Counted from the stretch's first letter, positions 43,934 through 53,817 are shown. The stretch: DNA of 64,000 nucleotides from JAOUJD01 sp963811265 (GCA_963811265.1 CAWEQS010000005.1:93543-157542); one strand, 5' to 3'. Translations and numbers: made by a program. The notes: generated by a model from the sequence alone, not told the origin.

Positions 43934-45797
43934 GTGCCCAGCTCCAGACGAGCGCGAGGAAGCTGCCGATCAGCACCAGCAGGACGTAGAGGTGCAGGCT
44001 GCCCGTCTGCACGCGCGCGAGCACGCCGCCGCTCGCGTTGGCCATGCTCGCCATGCCGTTCAGCGTGCCGTCGAACAGACGCCGGTCGCCGAAGTTCAGG
44101 AACACCTTTTCCGAGATCCAGTGCAGTGGCCGCTGGATCATGTTCTCGTACAGCTCGTCGATGAAGTACTTGCCCGACAGCAGCGCGTGCAGGCCCGAGA
44201 AGCGCTCGCGCAGGCGCTTCGGCAGGGCGAGGTCGCCGCGATACACGAACGCCGCCGCGATCAGGCCGACGACGCCCATCGCGATCGCGAGGCCGACCAG
44301 CGGCACGTGGAAGGCGTGCATCGACTCCTTCGTCGCCGGCAGCGGCGCGATCGGCTCGAGGAAGTGCGGGATCGGGATGAAGCCGCCGACGGCCGCGAGG
44401 AACGCCAGCACCATCAGCACGCCGGTCATCGAGAACGGCGATTCGTGCACGTGGTGCTCGACTTCGTGGTCCATCCGCGATGCGCCCATGAACGTGAGCC
44501 ACAGCAGGCGGAACATGTAGAAGGCGGTCATCAGCGCGGTCACCGCCATCACGACCATCAGCGTCACCGAACCGCCGCGCTCGCTGGCGAGCGCGAACCA
44601 CAGGATCTCGTCCTTCGAGAAGAAGCCCGACAGCGGCGGCAGGCCGGCGATGGCGCCGGTGGCGATCGCGAAGGTCCAGAACGTGACCGGGATCCGCTTC
44701 GCGAGGCTTCCCATCTTCCGGATGTCCTGCTCGCCCGACAGCGCGTGGATCACGCTGCCGGCGCCGAGGAACAGGCACGCCTTGAAGAACGCGTGCGTCA
44801 GCAGGTGGAACACCGCCACGCCGTAGGCGCCGACGCCGAGTGCGACGAACATGAAGCCGAGCTGCGACACCGTCGAGTAGGCCAGCACCTTCTTGATGTC
44901 GGTCTGCGTGATGGCGACGGTCGCCGCGAAGAAGGCGGTCGCCGCGCCGACCCAGGCCACCAGCGCCGAGGCCTCGGGGGCGTGCAGGTACAGGCCGTTC
45001 AGGCGCGCGATCATGTAGATGCCCGCGGTCACCATCGTCGCCGCGTGGATCAGCGCGGAGACCGGAGTCGGGCCGGCCATCGCGTCGGGCAGCCACACGT
45101 GCAGCGGGATCTGCGCCGACTTGCCGGTGGCTCCGATGAAGAGGAACACGCCGACCAGGCTGGCCGACACCGCCACCGGGCCGGCGAGGAAGGCCGCGTT
45201 GATGCGGTCCATGTCGAGCGTGCCGAACGCGTTGTAGAGCAGGAACATGCCGAGCAGGAAGCCGGCGTCGCCCACGCGGTTGGTGATGAAGGCCTTCTTG
45301 CCCGCCTTGGCGTTGACCGGATCCTCGAACCAGAAGCCGATCAGCAGGTACGACGCCAGGCCCACGCCCTCCCAGCCGACGAACATCACCAGCAGCGAGC
45401 GGCCGAGGACCAGCAGCAGCATGAAGAACAGGAACAGGTTCAGGTACGCGAAGAAGCGCGCGAAGCTCGCGTCCTCCTTCATGTAGCCGATCGAGTAGAT
45501 GTGGATCAGCGAGCCGATGCCGGTGACGATCAGCGTCATCACCGCGGACAGGCGGTCGAAGTACAGCGCGATCTCGAACGAGGTCTTGCCGAAGGTCGCC
45601 CACGTGTAGACGTTCTCGATGCGGGCCTCGCCCGTCTGCATCAGCAGCATGAACATCGAAACGGTGATCGCGAAGGAGACGATCGGCAGGCCGCAGCCGA
45701 TCACCGCCACCGCCTTCTGGCCGAGCTTGTTGCCTGCCAGTCCGTTGATCAGGAAACCGACCAGCGGCAGGATGACGATCAGGGTCAGCGCATGCAT
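43926..45797 (-). CDS. nuoL: NADH-quinone oxidoreductase subunit L
   Basis: 623 residues, the distal antiporter-like subunit that carries the long lateral helix along the membrane arm. Signatures: LYFDRLSAVMTLIVTGIGSL, MFVGWEGVGLASYLLIGFWF with the key glutamate, SAQIPLHVWLPDAMAGPTPV and AITQTDIKKVLAYSTVSQLG. The C-terminal amphipathic helix and final membrane helix are present. It starts 3 bases after nuoK and ends overlapping nuoM. Confidence 0.96.
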   Translation of the reverse strand: MHALTLIVILPLVGFLINGLAGNKLGQKAVAVIGCGLPIVSFAITVSMFMLLMQTGEARIENVYTWATFGKTSFEIALYFDRLSAVMTLIVTGIGSLIHIYSIGYMKEDASFARFFAYLNLFLFFMLLLVLGRSLLVMFVGWEGVGLASYLLIGFWFEDPVNAKAGKKAFITNRVGDAGFLLGMFLLYNAFGTLDMDRINAAFLAGPVAVSASLVGVFLFIGATGKSAQIPLHVWLPDAMAGPTPVSALIHAATMVTAGIYMIARLNGLYLHAPEASALVAWVGAATAFFAATVAITQTDIKKVLAYSTVSQLGFMFVALGVGAYGVAVFHLLTHAFFKACLFLGAGSVIHALSGEQDIRKMGSLAKRIPVTFWTFAIATGAIAGLPPLSGFFSKDEILWFALASERGGSVTLMVVMAVTALMTAFYMFRLLWLTFMGASRMDHEVEHHVHESPFSMTGVLMVLAFLAAVGGFIPIPHFLEPIAPLPATKESMHAFHVPLVGLAIAMGVVGLIAAAFVYRGDLALPKRLRERFSGLHALLSGKYFIDELYENMIQRPLHWISEKVFLNFGDRRLFDGTLNGMASMANASGGVLARVQTGSLHLYVLLVLIGSFLALVWSWAHG

Positions 45798-45800
45798 CGG

Positions 45801-46103
45801 TCAGCCCTTCAGGTCGGTGTAGGCGTCGGGATCGAGCGTGTGCTTGCGCTTCACCAGCATCAGCACGATCGGGATCGCGATCGCGATCTCGGCGGTCGCC
45901 ACGACGAAGATCAGGAACACGAGCACGGCGCCGATCGTCGTGCCGGACTGGTGCGCGAAGGTGACGAGGCTCAGGTTGACGCCGTTGAGCATCAGCTCCA
46001 TGCACATCAGCATCACCAGCACGTTGCGCCGGATGATCACGCCCACCATCCCGATCGCGAACATCGCGACCGCGAGCGACAGCAGCAGCTGCGCCTTATC
46101 CAC
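45801..46103 (-). CDS. nuoK: NADH-quinone oxidoreductase subunit K
   Basis: 100 residues with three membrane helices. The two buried glutamates of the E-channel are in VMLMCMELMLNGVNLSLVTF and VATAEIAIAIPIVLML. The start is GTG and overlaps nuoJ by eight bases. Length and motifs are standard. Confidence 0.95.
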   Translation of the reverse strand: MDKAQLLLSLAVAMFAIGMVGVIIRRNVLVMLMCMELMLNGVNLSLVTFAHQSGTTIGAVLVFLIFVVATAEIAIAIPIVLMLVKRKHTLDPDAYTDLKG

Positions 46104-46617
46104 GATCCCTCCTGCTTGCGCCCTTGATCACGGCGAGCGAAGCCACCACGGCGGCCAGCAGCAGCACCGACGTCAGTTCGAAGTGCAGCCAGTACTCGTT
46201 CAGGAACGAGACCGAGAACTCCTTCAGGCCGAACCGGGCCGGCACGGCAGTCGCGTTGCCCAGCAGCCCGTGCACGGCGTGCACCAGCGCCCACGCCAGC
46301 AGCAGGCCTCCGATGATTCCGGGAACGACGAGCGGCGAGAACCGGCTCTTCAGCGCCGGGTCGCGCGGGTCGAGCAGCATGATCACGTAGACCATGAACA
46401 CCATCACGGCGCCGACGTAGATCAGCACCTGGAAGGCCGCGATGAAGTGCACGCCGAGCAGGCCGTACACGCCGCCGAGGAAGATCATGGTCGAGATCAG
46501 CGCCGTCGCCACCCGCATCGGCTGGCGCAGCGCGACGACGAGAATCGATCCGATCAGCGCGGAAAAGGCGAAGACGTACAGCAGGAGCGAGTCGAGGCCT
46601 GCAAGAAACTCGTTCAT
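46096..46617 (-). CDS. nuoJ: NADH-quinone oxidoreductase subunit J
   Basis: 173 residues with five membrane helices. The conserved TM3 segment reads IAAFQVLIYVGAVMVFMVYV, the site of the pi-bulge that couples quinone reduction to proton pumping. Its ATG shares one base with the nuoI stop (TGATG). The next gene, nuoK, overlaps its end by eight bases. Confidence 0.95.
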   Translation of the reverse strand: MNEFLAGLDSLLLYVFAFSALIGSILVVALRQPMRVATALISTMIFLGGVYGLLGVHFIAAFQVLIYVGAVMVFMVYVIMLLDPRDPALKSRFSPLVVPGIIGGLLLAWALVHAVHGLLGNATAVPARFGLKEFSVSFLNEYWLHFELTSVLLLAAVVASLAVIKGASRRDRG

Positions 46618-47204
46618 CAATGTCCTCCCCCGGAACGGGCCGCCGCCTTCGGGTACTTCTTCGCCACGTCGCTCTGCGGCTTCCAGCTCAGGAGCTCCTC
46701 CTTGCCGATCCACATGTCCATGCGGTCGCGCGAAGGCAGGTCGGGCGTGTCCTTGTCCATCCGGATCGCGTCCTCGGGGCACGCTTCGACGCACAGCCCG
46801 CAGAAGATGCAGCGCGAGTAGTCGATCTCGAACCGGGCCGGGACCTTCGGGTGCACCGGGTCGGACGGGTCGAATGCCGCCTCGATCTCGATGACCTTGG
46901 CCGGGCACACCGTCGCGCACATGTTGCAGGCGATGCATTGCGGTTTGCCGGACCCGTCGGCGCGCAGCGTGAGGATGTGCTTGCCGCGGTTGATCGGCGA
47001 GTAGTCGGCGCGGCGCTCTTCCGGGTAATACGTGGTGAGCGCGCCCTTCCGGCCCGTCATCCACTTCGCCATGTTGCGCAGGAACACGCGGCTGGTGATG
47101 AACAGACCGCGCAGGATCTCGGGCAGGTAGAGCTTTTCCCACGTGCCCATGACGGGCTCGTTCCAGTACTGCTTGCGGCGGTACGCGCGGACATCGTAGG
47201 TCAT
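46617..47204 (-). CDS. nuoI: NADH-quinone oxidoreductase subunit I
   Basis: 195 residues. It carries clusters N6a and N6b on two 4Fe-4S motifs, CIACNMCATVCPAKVIEIE and CIFCGLCVEACPEDAIRMD. It links NuoG/B clusters on the way to the quinone. The N-terminus (MTYDVRAYRRKQYWNEPVMG) and the C-terminal WIGKEELLSWKPQSD make it about 30 residues longer than the form common in betaproteobacteria. Single-base overlaps join it to nuoH and nuoJ. Confidence 0.95.
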   Translation of the reverse strand: MTYDVRAYRRKQYWNEPVMGTWEKLYLPEILRGLFITSRVFLRNMAKWMTGRKGALTTYYPEERRADYSPINRGKHILTLRADGSGKPQCIACNMCATVCPAKVIEIEAAFDPSDPVHPKVPARFEIDYSRCIFCGLCVEACPEDAIRMDKDTPDLPSRDRMDMWIGKEELLSWKPQSDVAKKYPKAAARSGGGH

Positions 47205-48352
47205 CACGCACCTCCCTTGATCAGCCAGACGGCGACCGCGGTGACCATCATGTTGGCGAGCGCCAGCGGGAACATGAACTTCCACGCGAACATCAGCACC
47301 TGGTCGTAGCGGAAGCGGGGCAGCGACCAGCGGATCAGGATCTGGAAGCTGCAGATCAGGAACACCTTGGCGAGGAAGGTGATCATCTGGATCAGCACCA
47401 CCACGCCGTGGCTCAGCGCGACCTCCGCGCCCCACGGGAAGACGAAGCCCGCGTTCGTCATCCACGGCAGGTTGTAGCCGCCGAGGAACAGCGTCGTGAA
47501 CAGCGCCGCCACGATCGCGATCTCGATGAACTCGGCGAACATGAACAGGCCCATCTTCATCGCCGAGTACTCGGTGAAGTAGCCGGCGATCAGCTCGGAC
47601 TCGGCCTCGGGCAGGTCGAACGGGATGCGCTTGTTCTCGGCGATCGCCGCGGCGAGGAACAGCGTCGCCGCGAACGGCTGCAGGACGATGCCCCACGCGG
47701 GCAGGAACCCGAGCACCGTGCCGGACTGCTGCTGCACGATGGAGGTCAGGTCCAGGGTGCCGTAGATCAGGACCAGCCCGAGGACCGTCAGGCCGAGGAT
47801 CAGTTCGTACGAGATCATCTGCGATCCGGCCCGCAGCGCGCCGAGCAGCGAGAACTTGTTCGACGACGACCAGCCGGCCAGCATGGCGCCGATGATGGTC
47901 AGCCCGGAGAACGCGAACACGATCAGCAGGCCCGCGTCGAGCTGCGCGATCTGCATCGGGTAGCTCTTGCCGGCGAACCACTCGCCGACCGCTCCGCCGA
48001 AGATCTGCGACGGGATGAAGACCCCGCCGAAGGGGATCACCGCGAAGACCAGCAGCACCGGCGTGAACGCGACCCATGGGGCCACCATGTACGCGTACCA
48101 GTCGTAGGTGATCGGCTTGAAGTCCTCCTTCAGCAGCATCTTCATGCCGTCCGCCATGCCGTGGAACAGGCCCAGCCAGACGAGCTTGACCTGCGTGAAC
48201 GGCAGGCGGATGTAGGCGCGGTTGGCGCCGATGCGGTCGCTCATCACCGCCGACTGCTTGCGCTCGACCCACGTGAGGATGATGCCGAAGCCCATCAGCA
48301 CGGCGATGGCGTACGCGATGTACGCCGCGTAGACGACGAGATCCTGGATCAT
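47204..48352 (-). CDS. nuoH: NADH-quinone oxidoreductase subunit H
   Basis: 382 residues, the membrane subunit forming the quinone chamber with NuoB and NuoD. The conserved loop GWSSSNKFSLLGALRAGSQM with ISYELILGL, and ENKRIPFDLPEAESELIAGY are present, as are the N-terminal helix and VERKQSAVMSDRIGANRAYI. The ATG overlaps the nuoG stop as ATGA. Confidence 0.96.
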   Translation of the reverse strand: MIQDLVVYAAYIAYAIAVLMGFGIILTWVERKQSAVMSDRIGANRAYIRLPFTQVKLVWLGLFHGMADGMKMLLKEDFKPITYDWYAYMVAPWVAFTPVLLVFAVIPFGGVFIPSQIFGGAVGEWFAGKSYPMQIAQLDAGLLIVFAFSGLTIIGAMLAGWSSSNKFSLLGALRAGSQMISYELILGLTVLGLVLIYGTLDLTSIVQQQSGTVLGFLPAWGIVLQPFAATLFLAAAIAENKRIPFDLPEAESELIAGYFTEYSAMKMGLFMFAEFIEIAIVAALFTTLFLGGYNLPWMTNAGFVFPWGAEVALSHGVVVLIQMITFLAKVFLICSFQILIRWSLPRFRYDQVLMFAWKFMFPLALANMMVTAVAVWLIKGGA

Positions 48353-49791
48353 GCGGCGACCCTCTCCCGCGTTGCGAGCGCGGCGAACACCGCTTCGGCA
48401 TCGGCCACGCCGGCCTTCTTGACGAAGCAGGCGCGGAATTCGCTCACCGTGCCCTCGAAGTTCGTGTAGTGCCCGTTGCGCTCGGTCTGCACGCTGATCG
48501 GCAGGAAGACGTCTGCATGCCCGTTCTCGGGCTGCAGGTACGAGTTCAGGAAGATCACCTTCGCGCCGCGCGGCAGGCCGGCGAAGTTGAAGCCTTCGCC
48601 CCACACGAGCACGAGGTCGGTGCCGTCCGGGAAGCTGATCGGCGCGGCGCCGAACAGCGCCTCGGCGGCGCGTCGGTTCGGGTTCTTGTCGGGCTTGATC
48701 AGGACATCGTCCTCGATCACTTCGCCCGGGACCGGCACGGCGTCATGCTTGACGAAGGCGGCCAGGCGCGTGCCCAGCATCGCCTTGAACGCCGCAAGCT
48801 CCTCGTTGGAGCCCCACGACGAGACCAGCGCGACCGGCCGCTTGGCCTCCGCGACGAGGTCGCGCGCGCGCGCCACGGCTTCCGCCAGTTCGGCCGGCTT
48901 GCCCTTCAGCAAGGCCTGCTCGGCGCGCGGACGCTCGAAGATCTTCGCGAGATCCCGCCCCTTGTTGCAGATCCACGGTCCGTTGACGGCCGGGTTCTCG
49001 AGCGGAGTGACGCGGTCGATCGACACGTTGCGGCGCGGATCCAGCGCATTCAGCTTCCACTCAGGCTTGCGGTGCCAGATGTTGACGGTGCAACCGCGCT
49101 CGCAGCCCGGGCAGACCGACGGCGTCGGCTTCATGTACCAGACGCGCGAGCGGTACATGAAGTCCTTCGACAGCAGCGCGCCGACCGGGCAGATGTCCAC
49201 CACGTTGTCCGAGTACGGGTCGCGGTCGAACGCGCCGTCCTCGACCGCCCGCACCAGCGAGTGGTCGCCGCGGAACTGGATCGCCAGCGAATGGGACCCG
49301 GACACCTCGGCGGTGAAGCGCGTGCAGCGCGAACAGCAGATGCAACGCTCGTTGTCGATGACGATGCGCTCGGACAGCGAGTGGAACTTGGTCGCGGTGA
49401 CCTTCGGCTCGAACGACACCGGCCGCTCGCCGTGGTACTCGTAGTGCTGGTCCTGCAGCATGCACTCGCCGGCCTTGTCGCAGATGCCGCAGTCGACCGG
49501 GTGGTTCAGCAGGATCAGTTGCAGCGTTTCCTTGCGCCGATTGCGGACCGACTCGGTCTCCGTCAGCACCTTCATGCCTTCTTCGATCGGCATGTTGCAG
49601 GCGATCTCGGACCACGTGCCGCCCTTGCCGTCCTCGACGTCGACGATGCACATCCGGCAGTTGCCGGCGATCGAAAGGTTCGGGTGCCAGCAGAAGTACG
49701 GGATGTAGTGCCCCGCCGCGAGGGCGGCCTGCAGCACCGTCTGGCCGGGTTCGGCGTGCACCGGCTGGCCGTTGATGAAGAAGTCAGGCAT
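48349..49791 (-). CDS. nuoG: NADH-quinone oxidoreductase subunit G, compact form
   Basis: 480 residues, much shorter than the 750-900 usual for proteobacterial NuoG. All cluster ligands of the N-terminal part are visible: [2Fe-2S] Cys34, 45, 48 and 65; the His97/Cys101/104/110 cluster; Cys150, 153, 156 and 201; and an extra N7-like set Cys227, 230, 234 and 275. After this the molybdopterin-like region is reduced to about 200 residues, still ending with FLPISVQTERNGHYTNFEGT. There is no sign of a frameshift, and the stop overlaps nuoH by ATGA, so the short form is genuine. Confidence 0.93.
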   Translation of the reverse strand: MPDFFINGQPVHAEPGQTVLQAALAAGHYIPYFCWHPNLSIAGNCRMCIVDVEDGKGGTWSEIACNMPIEEGMKVLTETESVRNRRKETLQLILLNHPVDCGICDKAGECMLQDQHYEYHGERPVSFEPKVTATKFHSLSERIVIDNERCICCSRCTRFTAEVSGSHSLAIQFRGDHSLVRAVEDGAFDRDPYSDNVVDICPVGALLSKDFMYRSRVWYMKPTPSVCPGCERGCTVNIWHRKPEWKLNALDPRRNVSIDRVTPLENPAVNGPWICNKGRDLAKIFERPRAEQALLKGKPAELAEAVARARDLVAEAKRPVALVSSWGSNEELAAFKAMLGTRLAAFVKHDAVPVPGEVIEDDVLIKPDKNPNRRAAEALFGAAPISFPDGTDLVLVWGEGFNFAGLPRGAKVIFLNSYLQPENGHADVFLPISVQTERNGHYTNFEGTVSEFRACFVKKAGVADAEAVFAALATRERVAA

Positions 49792-51094
49792 GGGCCACCT
49801 CGGTCGCTCCCACTTCCAGCACGCCGCCGTACTTCGAGCGCTTGTTCTGTATGAAGTACTCGAACTCGTCGCGGAACTTGGCGATGAAGCCGACCGTCGC
49901 GTACCCCGCGGCGTCGCCCATCCCGCAGATGGTCGTGCCGTCGTTGGCGTTGGAGATCGCGATCAGCTGGTCGATGTCCTCCATCCGGCCCTGGCCGCTG
50001 ACGATGCGGTCGATGATCCGGTGCATCCAGCCCATGCCTTCGCGGCACGGCGTGCACTGGCCGCACGACTCGTGGTGCCAGAACCGCAGCATCACCTGCA
50101 GCAGCCGCACCATGCAGGTGCCTTCGGCGATGGCGATCATGCCGCCGGACCCGAGCGCGGAACCGGCCTTGTCGAACGACCCGTGGTCGTACGTCAGCGC
50201 GGCGCAGTCCTCACCCGTCAGCACCTTGGCGGAGATGCCGCCCGGGATCAGGCCCTTGAGCTTGCGGCCGCCGATCATGCCGCCGCAGTCCTCGTAGATG
50301 AACTTCGCGAGCGGATAGCCGTGCTCGACCTCGTAGACGCCCGGCTTCACGATGTGGCCGGAAATCGACACGAGCTGCGTGCCGGGGCTCTTGGCGGTGC
50401 CGACCTTGCGGAACGCCTCGGCGCCCATGCGGACGATGACCGCGACGTTCGACAGCGTCTCGACGTTGTTCACCACCGTGGGCCGCAGGTACAGGCCTTT
50501 CACCGTCAGGCGCGGCGGACGGTTGCGCGGGTAGCCCTTCTTGCCTTCGATCGACGTCAGCAGGCCGGACGCCTCGCCGCACACATACGAACCGGCGCCC
50601 TGGATGATCACGAGGTCCATCACGAATTCGGTGCCGTGGAGCGGCTTGCCGAGGTAACCGGCCGCGTAAGCCTCCTCGATCGCGGCCTGCAGGCGGCGAT
50701 ACGGCATGTCGAACTCGCCGCGCATGTAGACGAACGCGTTGCGCACGCCGAGCGCGTAGCCGGAGAGCAGCATCGACTCGATCAGCTGGTGCGGGTTGTT
50801 CTCGAGGATCCAGCGATCCTTGAACGTGCCGGGTTCGCCTTCGTCGGCGTTCGCGCACAGGTAGTGCGGCTGGCCGTCGTTGGGCTTGATCACGGCCCAC
50901 TTGCGGCCGACCGGGAAGGCGGCGCCGCCGTGGCCGAGGATGCCCGCGGCGGTGACTTCCTTCGTCACGTCGACGGGCTGCATGGTGGTCAGGGCCTTCT
51001 CGAGCGCGCCGTAGCCGCCGCGCGCCAGGTATTCGGCGAGCAGGTGGGACGTGGCCGTCACCGGGAAGGTCATCAGGAGCGGAGTGCCGGGCAT
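49784..51094 (-). CDS. nuoF: NADH-quinone oxidoreductase subunit F
   Basis: 436 residues, the NADH- and FMN-binding subunit where electrons enter. The FMN/NADH region has GILGHGGAAFPVGRKWAVIK, CANADEGEPGTFKDRWILEN and GAGSYVCGEASGLLTSIEGK; the N3 cluster uses SCGQCTPCREG and a downstream Cys in TTICGMGDAA. It starts 13 bases after nuoE and overlaps nuoG by eight bases. Confidence 0.96.
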   Translation of the reverse strand: MPGTPLLMTFPVTATSHLLAEYLARGGYGALEKALTTMQPVDVTKEVTAAGILGHGGAAFPVGRKWAVIKPNDGQPHYLCANADEGEPGTFKDRWILENNPHQLIESMLLSGYALGVRNAFVYMRGEFDMPYRRLQAAIEEAYAAGYLGKPLHGTEFVMDLVIIQGAGSYVCGEASGLLTSIEGKKGYPRNRPPRLTVKGLYLRPTVVNNVETLSNVAVIVRMGAEAFRKVGTAKSPGTQLVSISGHIVKPGVYEVEHGYPLAKFIYEDCGGMIGGRKLKGLIPGGISAKVLTGEDCAALTYDHGSFDKAGSALGSGGMIAIAEGTCMVRLLQVMLRFWHHESCGQCTPCREGMGWMHRIIDRIVSGQGRMEDIDQLIAISNANDGTTICGMGDAAGYATVGFIAKFRDEFEYFIQNKRSKYGGVLEVGATEVAHA

Positions 51095-51107
51095 GGTCGC
51101 GGTCCTC

Positions 51108-51581
51108 TCAGCTCAGCCGGCCGAGCAGCTCGTCGAGCTTCTCGATCGACAGGTTCTCGTGATAGGCCTCGTTGACCATCACGACGGGCGCCGTGCCGCA
51201 CGAGCCGAGGCACTCGACCTCGGACAGCGTGAAGCGGCCGTCGGCGGTGGTCTCGCCGGGCTTGATGCCGAGCTTGCGGGCGAGCGCGTCGACCAGCCGC
51301 TCGGAGCCGCGCATCGAGCACGTCACGTTGCGGCAGGCCTGCAGGTGCCAGCGGCCGATGGGCTTGCGGCGGAACATCGTGTAGTACGACAGCACCTGCT
51401 CGATCTGCATCCGCGGCACGCCGAGGTACTTCACCAGGTCGACGATGTCCTCGTCGGCCACGTAGCCGCGCTCGGCCTGCACGCGGTGCAGGCACGGCAT
51501 CACCATCGTCGACTCGAAGTTCGGCGGCAGCCGCTTCTTCAGCGCCTCGAACTCCGGGATCAGGCGCTCGACGACGGGCAT
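51108..51581 (-). CDS. nuoE: NADH-quinone oxidoreductase subunit E
   Basis: 157 residues with a thioredoxin-like fold holding the N1a [2Fe-2S] cluster on Cys83, Cys88, Cys124 and Cys128 (ACRNVTCSMRG and VECLGSCGTAP). The helical N-terminus has MVMPCLHRVQAERGYVADED. It is 12 bases after the nuoD stop. Confidence 0.95.
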   Translation of the reverse strand: MPVVERLIPEFEALKKRLPPNFESTMVMPCLHRVQAERGYVADEDIVDLVKYLGVPRMQIEQVLSYYTMFRRKPIGRWHLQACRNVTCSMRGSERLVDALARKLGIKPGETTADGRFTLSEVECLGSCGTAPVVMVNEAYHENLSIEKLDELLGRLS

Positions 51582-51593
51582 CAGGACAGCGGC

Positions 51594-52827
51594 TCATCGA
51601 TCGCACTCCCCGCCGATCATGTTGATCGAGCCGAACGTCGGGATCAGGTCGGCGAGCTGGTAGCCGTCCAGCATCCGGCTCGCGATGCCCATCGCGACGA
51701 ACGACGGCGAGCGGACGTGCACCTTGTACGGAACGCCTTCGCCGGTGCTCACGATGTAGAAGCCGAGCTCGCCGTTCGCGCCCTCGTGCGCGAGGTACGA
51801 CCTCGCCGGCCGGCACCTTCGGCCCGTCCATCACCAGCTTGAAGTGGTTGATCAGCGACTCGATCTCCGCGTAGACGTGCTCCTTCTCGGGGAACGAGCA
51901 GCGGCGGTCGTCGACGTTGATCGGGCCCGGCGTCCTGGCGAGCAGGTCCACCAGTTGCCGGATCATGTGCACCGACTCGTCCATCTCGCGCATCCGCACG
52001 AAGTAACGGTCGTAGTTGTCGCCCTTGATGCCGACCGGGACCTCGAAGTCCAGTTCGGCGTACGCGAGGTACGGCGTGTCCTTGCGCAGGTCGCGCGGCG
52101 CACCAGTGGAGCGCAGCATCGGGCCCGTGATGCCGTAGTTGATCGCATCCGCGGTGTTGATCACGCCGACGTCGCGCATGCGATCGATGAAGATGCGGTT
52201 GCGGTCGACGAGGCCATGCACCCGGCCGACGAAGTCGTCGTACTGGCCGAGGATCCATTCCAGACGGTCGGTCCAGCCGTCCGGCAGGTCGCGAGCGAGG
52301 CCGCCGATGCGGCCGAACGAGTACGTCACCCGCGCGCCGGTCACCTGGGCGATGTGCTCGTAGATCCAGTCGCGGATCGAGACCAGGTACAGGAACGCGG
52401 TCATCGCGCCGAGCTCCATCAGGCCGGCCGCGATGCAGGTCATGTGGTCGGCGATGCGCGAGTACTCCGAGAGCAGCGTGCGCAGGTACTTCGTGCGCGG
52501 CGTGATCTCGACGCCCATCAGTTCCTCGACCGCTGCGCAGTAGGCGAAGTCGTTGATCAGCGCCGAGCAGTAGTTCAGGCGGTCGACGTACGGGATCAGG
52601 TTGTGCCAGGTGTGCGACTCGCACTCCTTCTCGAACCCGCGGTGCAGGTAGCCGCAGTGCACGTCGGTGCGGATGATCTTCTCGCCGTCCAGTTCGGCGA
52701 CGATCTGGATCGTGCCGTGCGTGGCGGGGTGGGACGGGCCGATGTTGACGATGACGTGCTCGTCGGACGTCGGCTTGTCGAACGCCGGCCTGATCGGGTT
52801 CGGCAGTCGCAGTTCACGCATGTCCAT
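51594..52827 (-). CDS. nuoD: NADH-quinone oxidoreductase subunit D, one apparent frameshift
   Basis: This subunit forms the quinone-binding site. It contains VNIGPSHPATHGTIQIVAEL, HCGYLHRGFEKECESHTWHN, MTCIAAGLMELGAMTAFLYL and YDRYFVRMREMDESVHMI. After VPAGEV the frame breaks: one extra base near 51797 must be removed to continue as YLAHEGANGELGFYIVSTGE and end with SINMIGGECDR at 51594. Corrected length is 410 residues. All 13 other nuo genes are intact, so a sequence error is much more likely than a real mutation. The ATG shares a base with the nuoC stop. Confidence 0.94.
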
Positions 52828-53306
52828 CACTGGAACCCCTCGCGATACGGGACGAGCGGCTGCTCCTGCTCCTTCGCGTAGTCCTTGCGGAGCGGGAAGC
52901 CGACGAAGCCTTCGTACAGAAGCAGCGGCCGCAGGTCGTTGTTGCCGCGGAAGCGGATGCCGTACATCTCGTGGCACTCGCGCTCCATGAAGGCGGCCGA
53001 GCCGTACAGCGCCACCAGCGAATCGACCTCGGGCTGCTCCTCGGCCACGCGCGTCTTCACGCGGACCCGCACCTTCCAGGTCGTCGAGTAGAAGTGCCAC
53101 ACGACCTCGAAGCGCGGGGCCTGGCCGGGCCAGTCGACCGCGGTGACGTCGAGGAACATGTCGAACCCGGACGCCTTGAGCCCGCGCACCAGCGGCAGCA
53201 CGCCGGCGGGCTCCGCGTCGATGACCAGCACGCCGTGCGAAACGGCGGCGTCCTGCGCGAGGTCCCCGAGACCCGAGCGCACGCGATCGAAGACGGCGTC
53301 GCTCAT
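52827..53306 (-). CDS. nuoC: NADH-quinone oxidoreductase subunit C
   Basis: 159 residues. The 30-kDa subunit signature is RECHEMYGIRFRGNNDLRPL followed by LLYEGFVGFPLRKDY. It forms part of the hydrophilic arm with NuoD and is separate from nuoD here, unlike the E. coli NuoCD fusion. One base separates it from nuoB. Confidence 0.95.
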   Translation of the reverse strand: MSDAVFDRVRSGLGDLAQDAAVSHGVLVIDAEPAGVLPLVRGLKASGFDMFLDVTAVDWPGQAPRFEVVWHFYSTTWKVRVRVKTRVAEEQPEVDSLVALYGSAAFMERECHEMYGIRFRGNNDLRPLLLYEGFVGFPLRKDYAKEQEQPLVPYREGFQ

Positions 53307-53307
53307 C

Positions 53308-53817
53308 TCAGAACCCCTTCGTCAGGATGGGATGGCGCTCGTGCGCGATCTTGTCCTGCAGCTTCATGATGCCGTCGATCACCATCTCGGGACGCGGCGG
53401 GCAGCCCGGGATGTAGACGTCGACCGGGATGATGCGGTCGATGCCGAGCACCGTCGCGTAGTTCTGGTAGAAGCCGCCGCTCGTGGCGCAGGCGCCGAAG
53501 GCCATCACCCACTTCGGCTCGCACATCTGCTCGTACACCTTGAGGAGAATGGGCGCCTGCTTGTGGTTGACCGTGCCGACGACCATCAGCAGGTCCGACT
53601 GGCGCGGCGAGAAGCGCGGCAGCGCGGCGCCGAAACGGTCGGTGTCGTACGGCGTGGAGCTGACCGCCATGAACTCCATGGCGCAGCAGGCCGTGACGAA
53701 CGGATAGGGGAAGAGCGAGAACTTCCTCGCCCAGCCGATCAGTTCGTCCTTCTTGGTCGAGATGTACTCGAAGGCGCCGGTCGGCTCGGAACGGATGGGG
53801 ATGACTTTGTCGTTCAT
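53308..53817 (-). CDS. nuoB: NADH-quinone oxidoreductase subunit B
   Basis: 169 residues, holding terminal cluster N2, which passes electrons to quinone. The tandem cysteines are in FVTACCAMEFMAVSSTPYDT, with further ligands in AFGACATSGGFYQNYATV and YIPGCPPRPEMVIDGIMKLQ. It starts 5 bases after nuoA. Confidence 0.96.
   Translation of the reverse strand: MNDKVIPIRSEPTGAFEYISTKKDELIGWARKFSLFPYPFVTACCAMEFMAVSSTPYDTDRFGAALPRFSPRQSDLLMVVGTVNHKQAPILLKVYEQMCEPKWVMAFGACATSGGFYQNYATVLGIDRIIPVDVYIPGCPPRPEMVIDGIMKLQDKIAHERHPILTKGF

Noticed and set aside
43848..46127. 759-codon plus-strand frame opposite nuoK-M
   Set aside because: Shadow of nuo genes; composition and position exclude a real gene.
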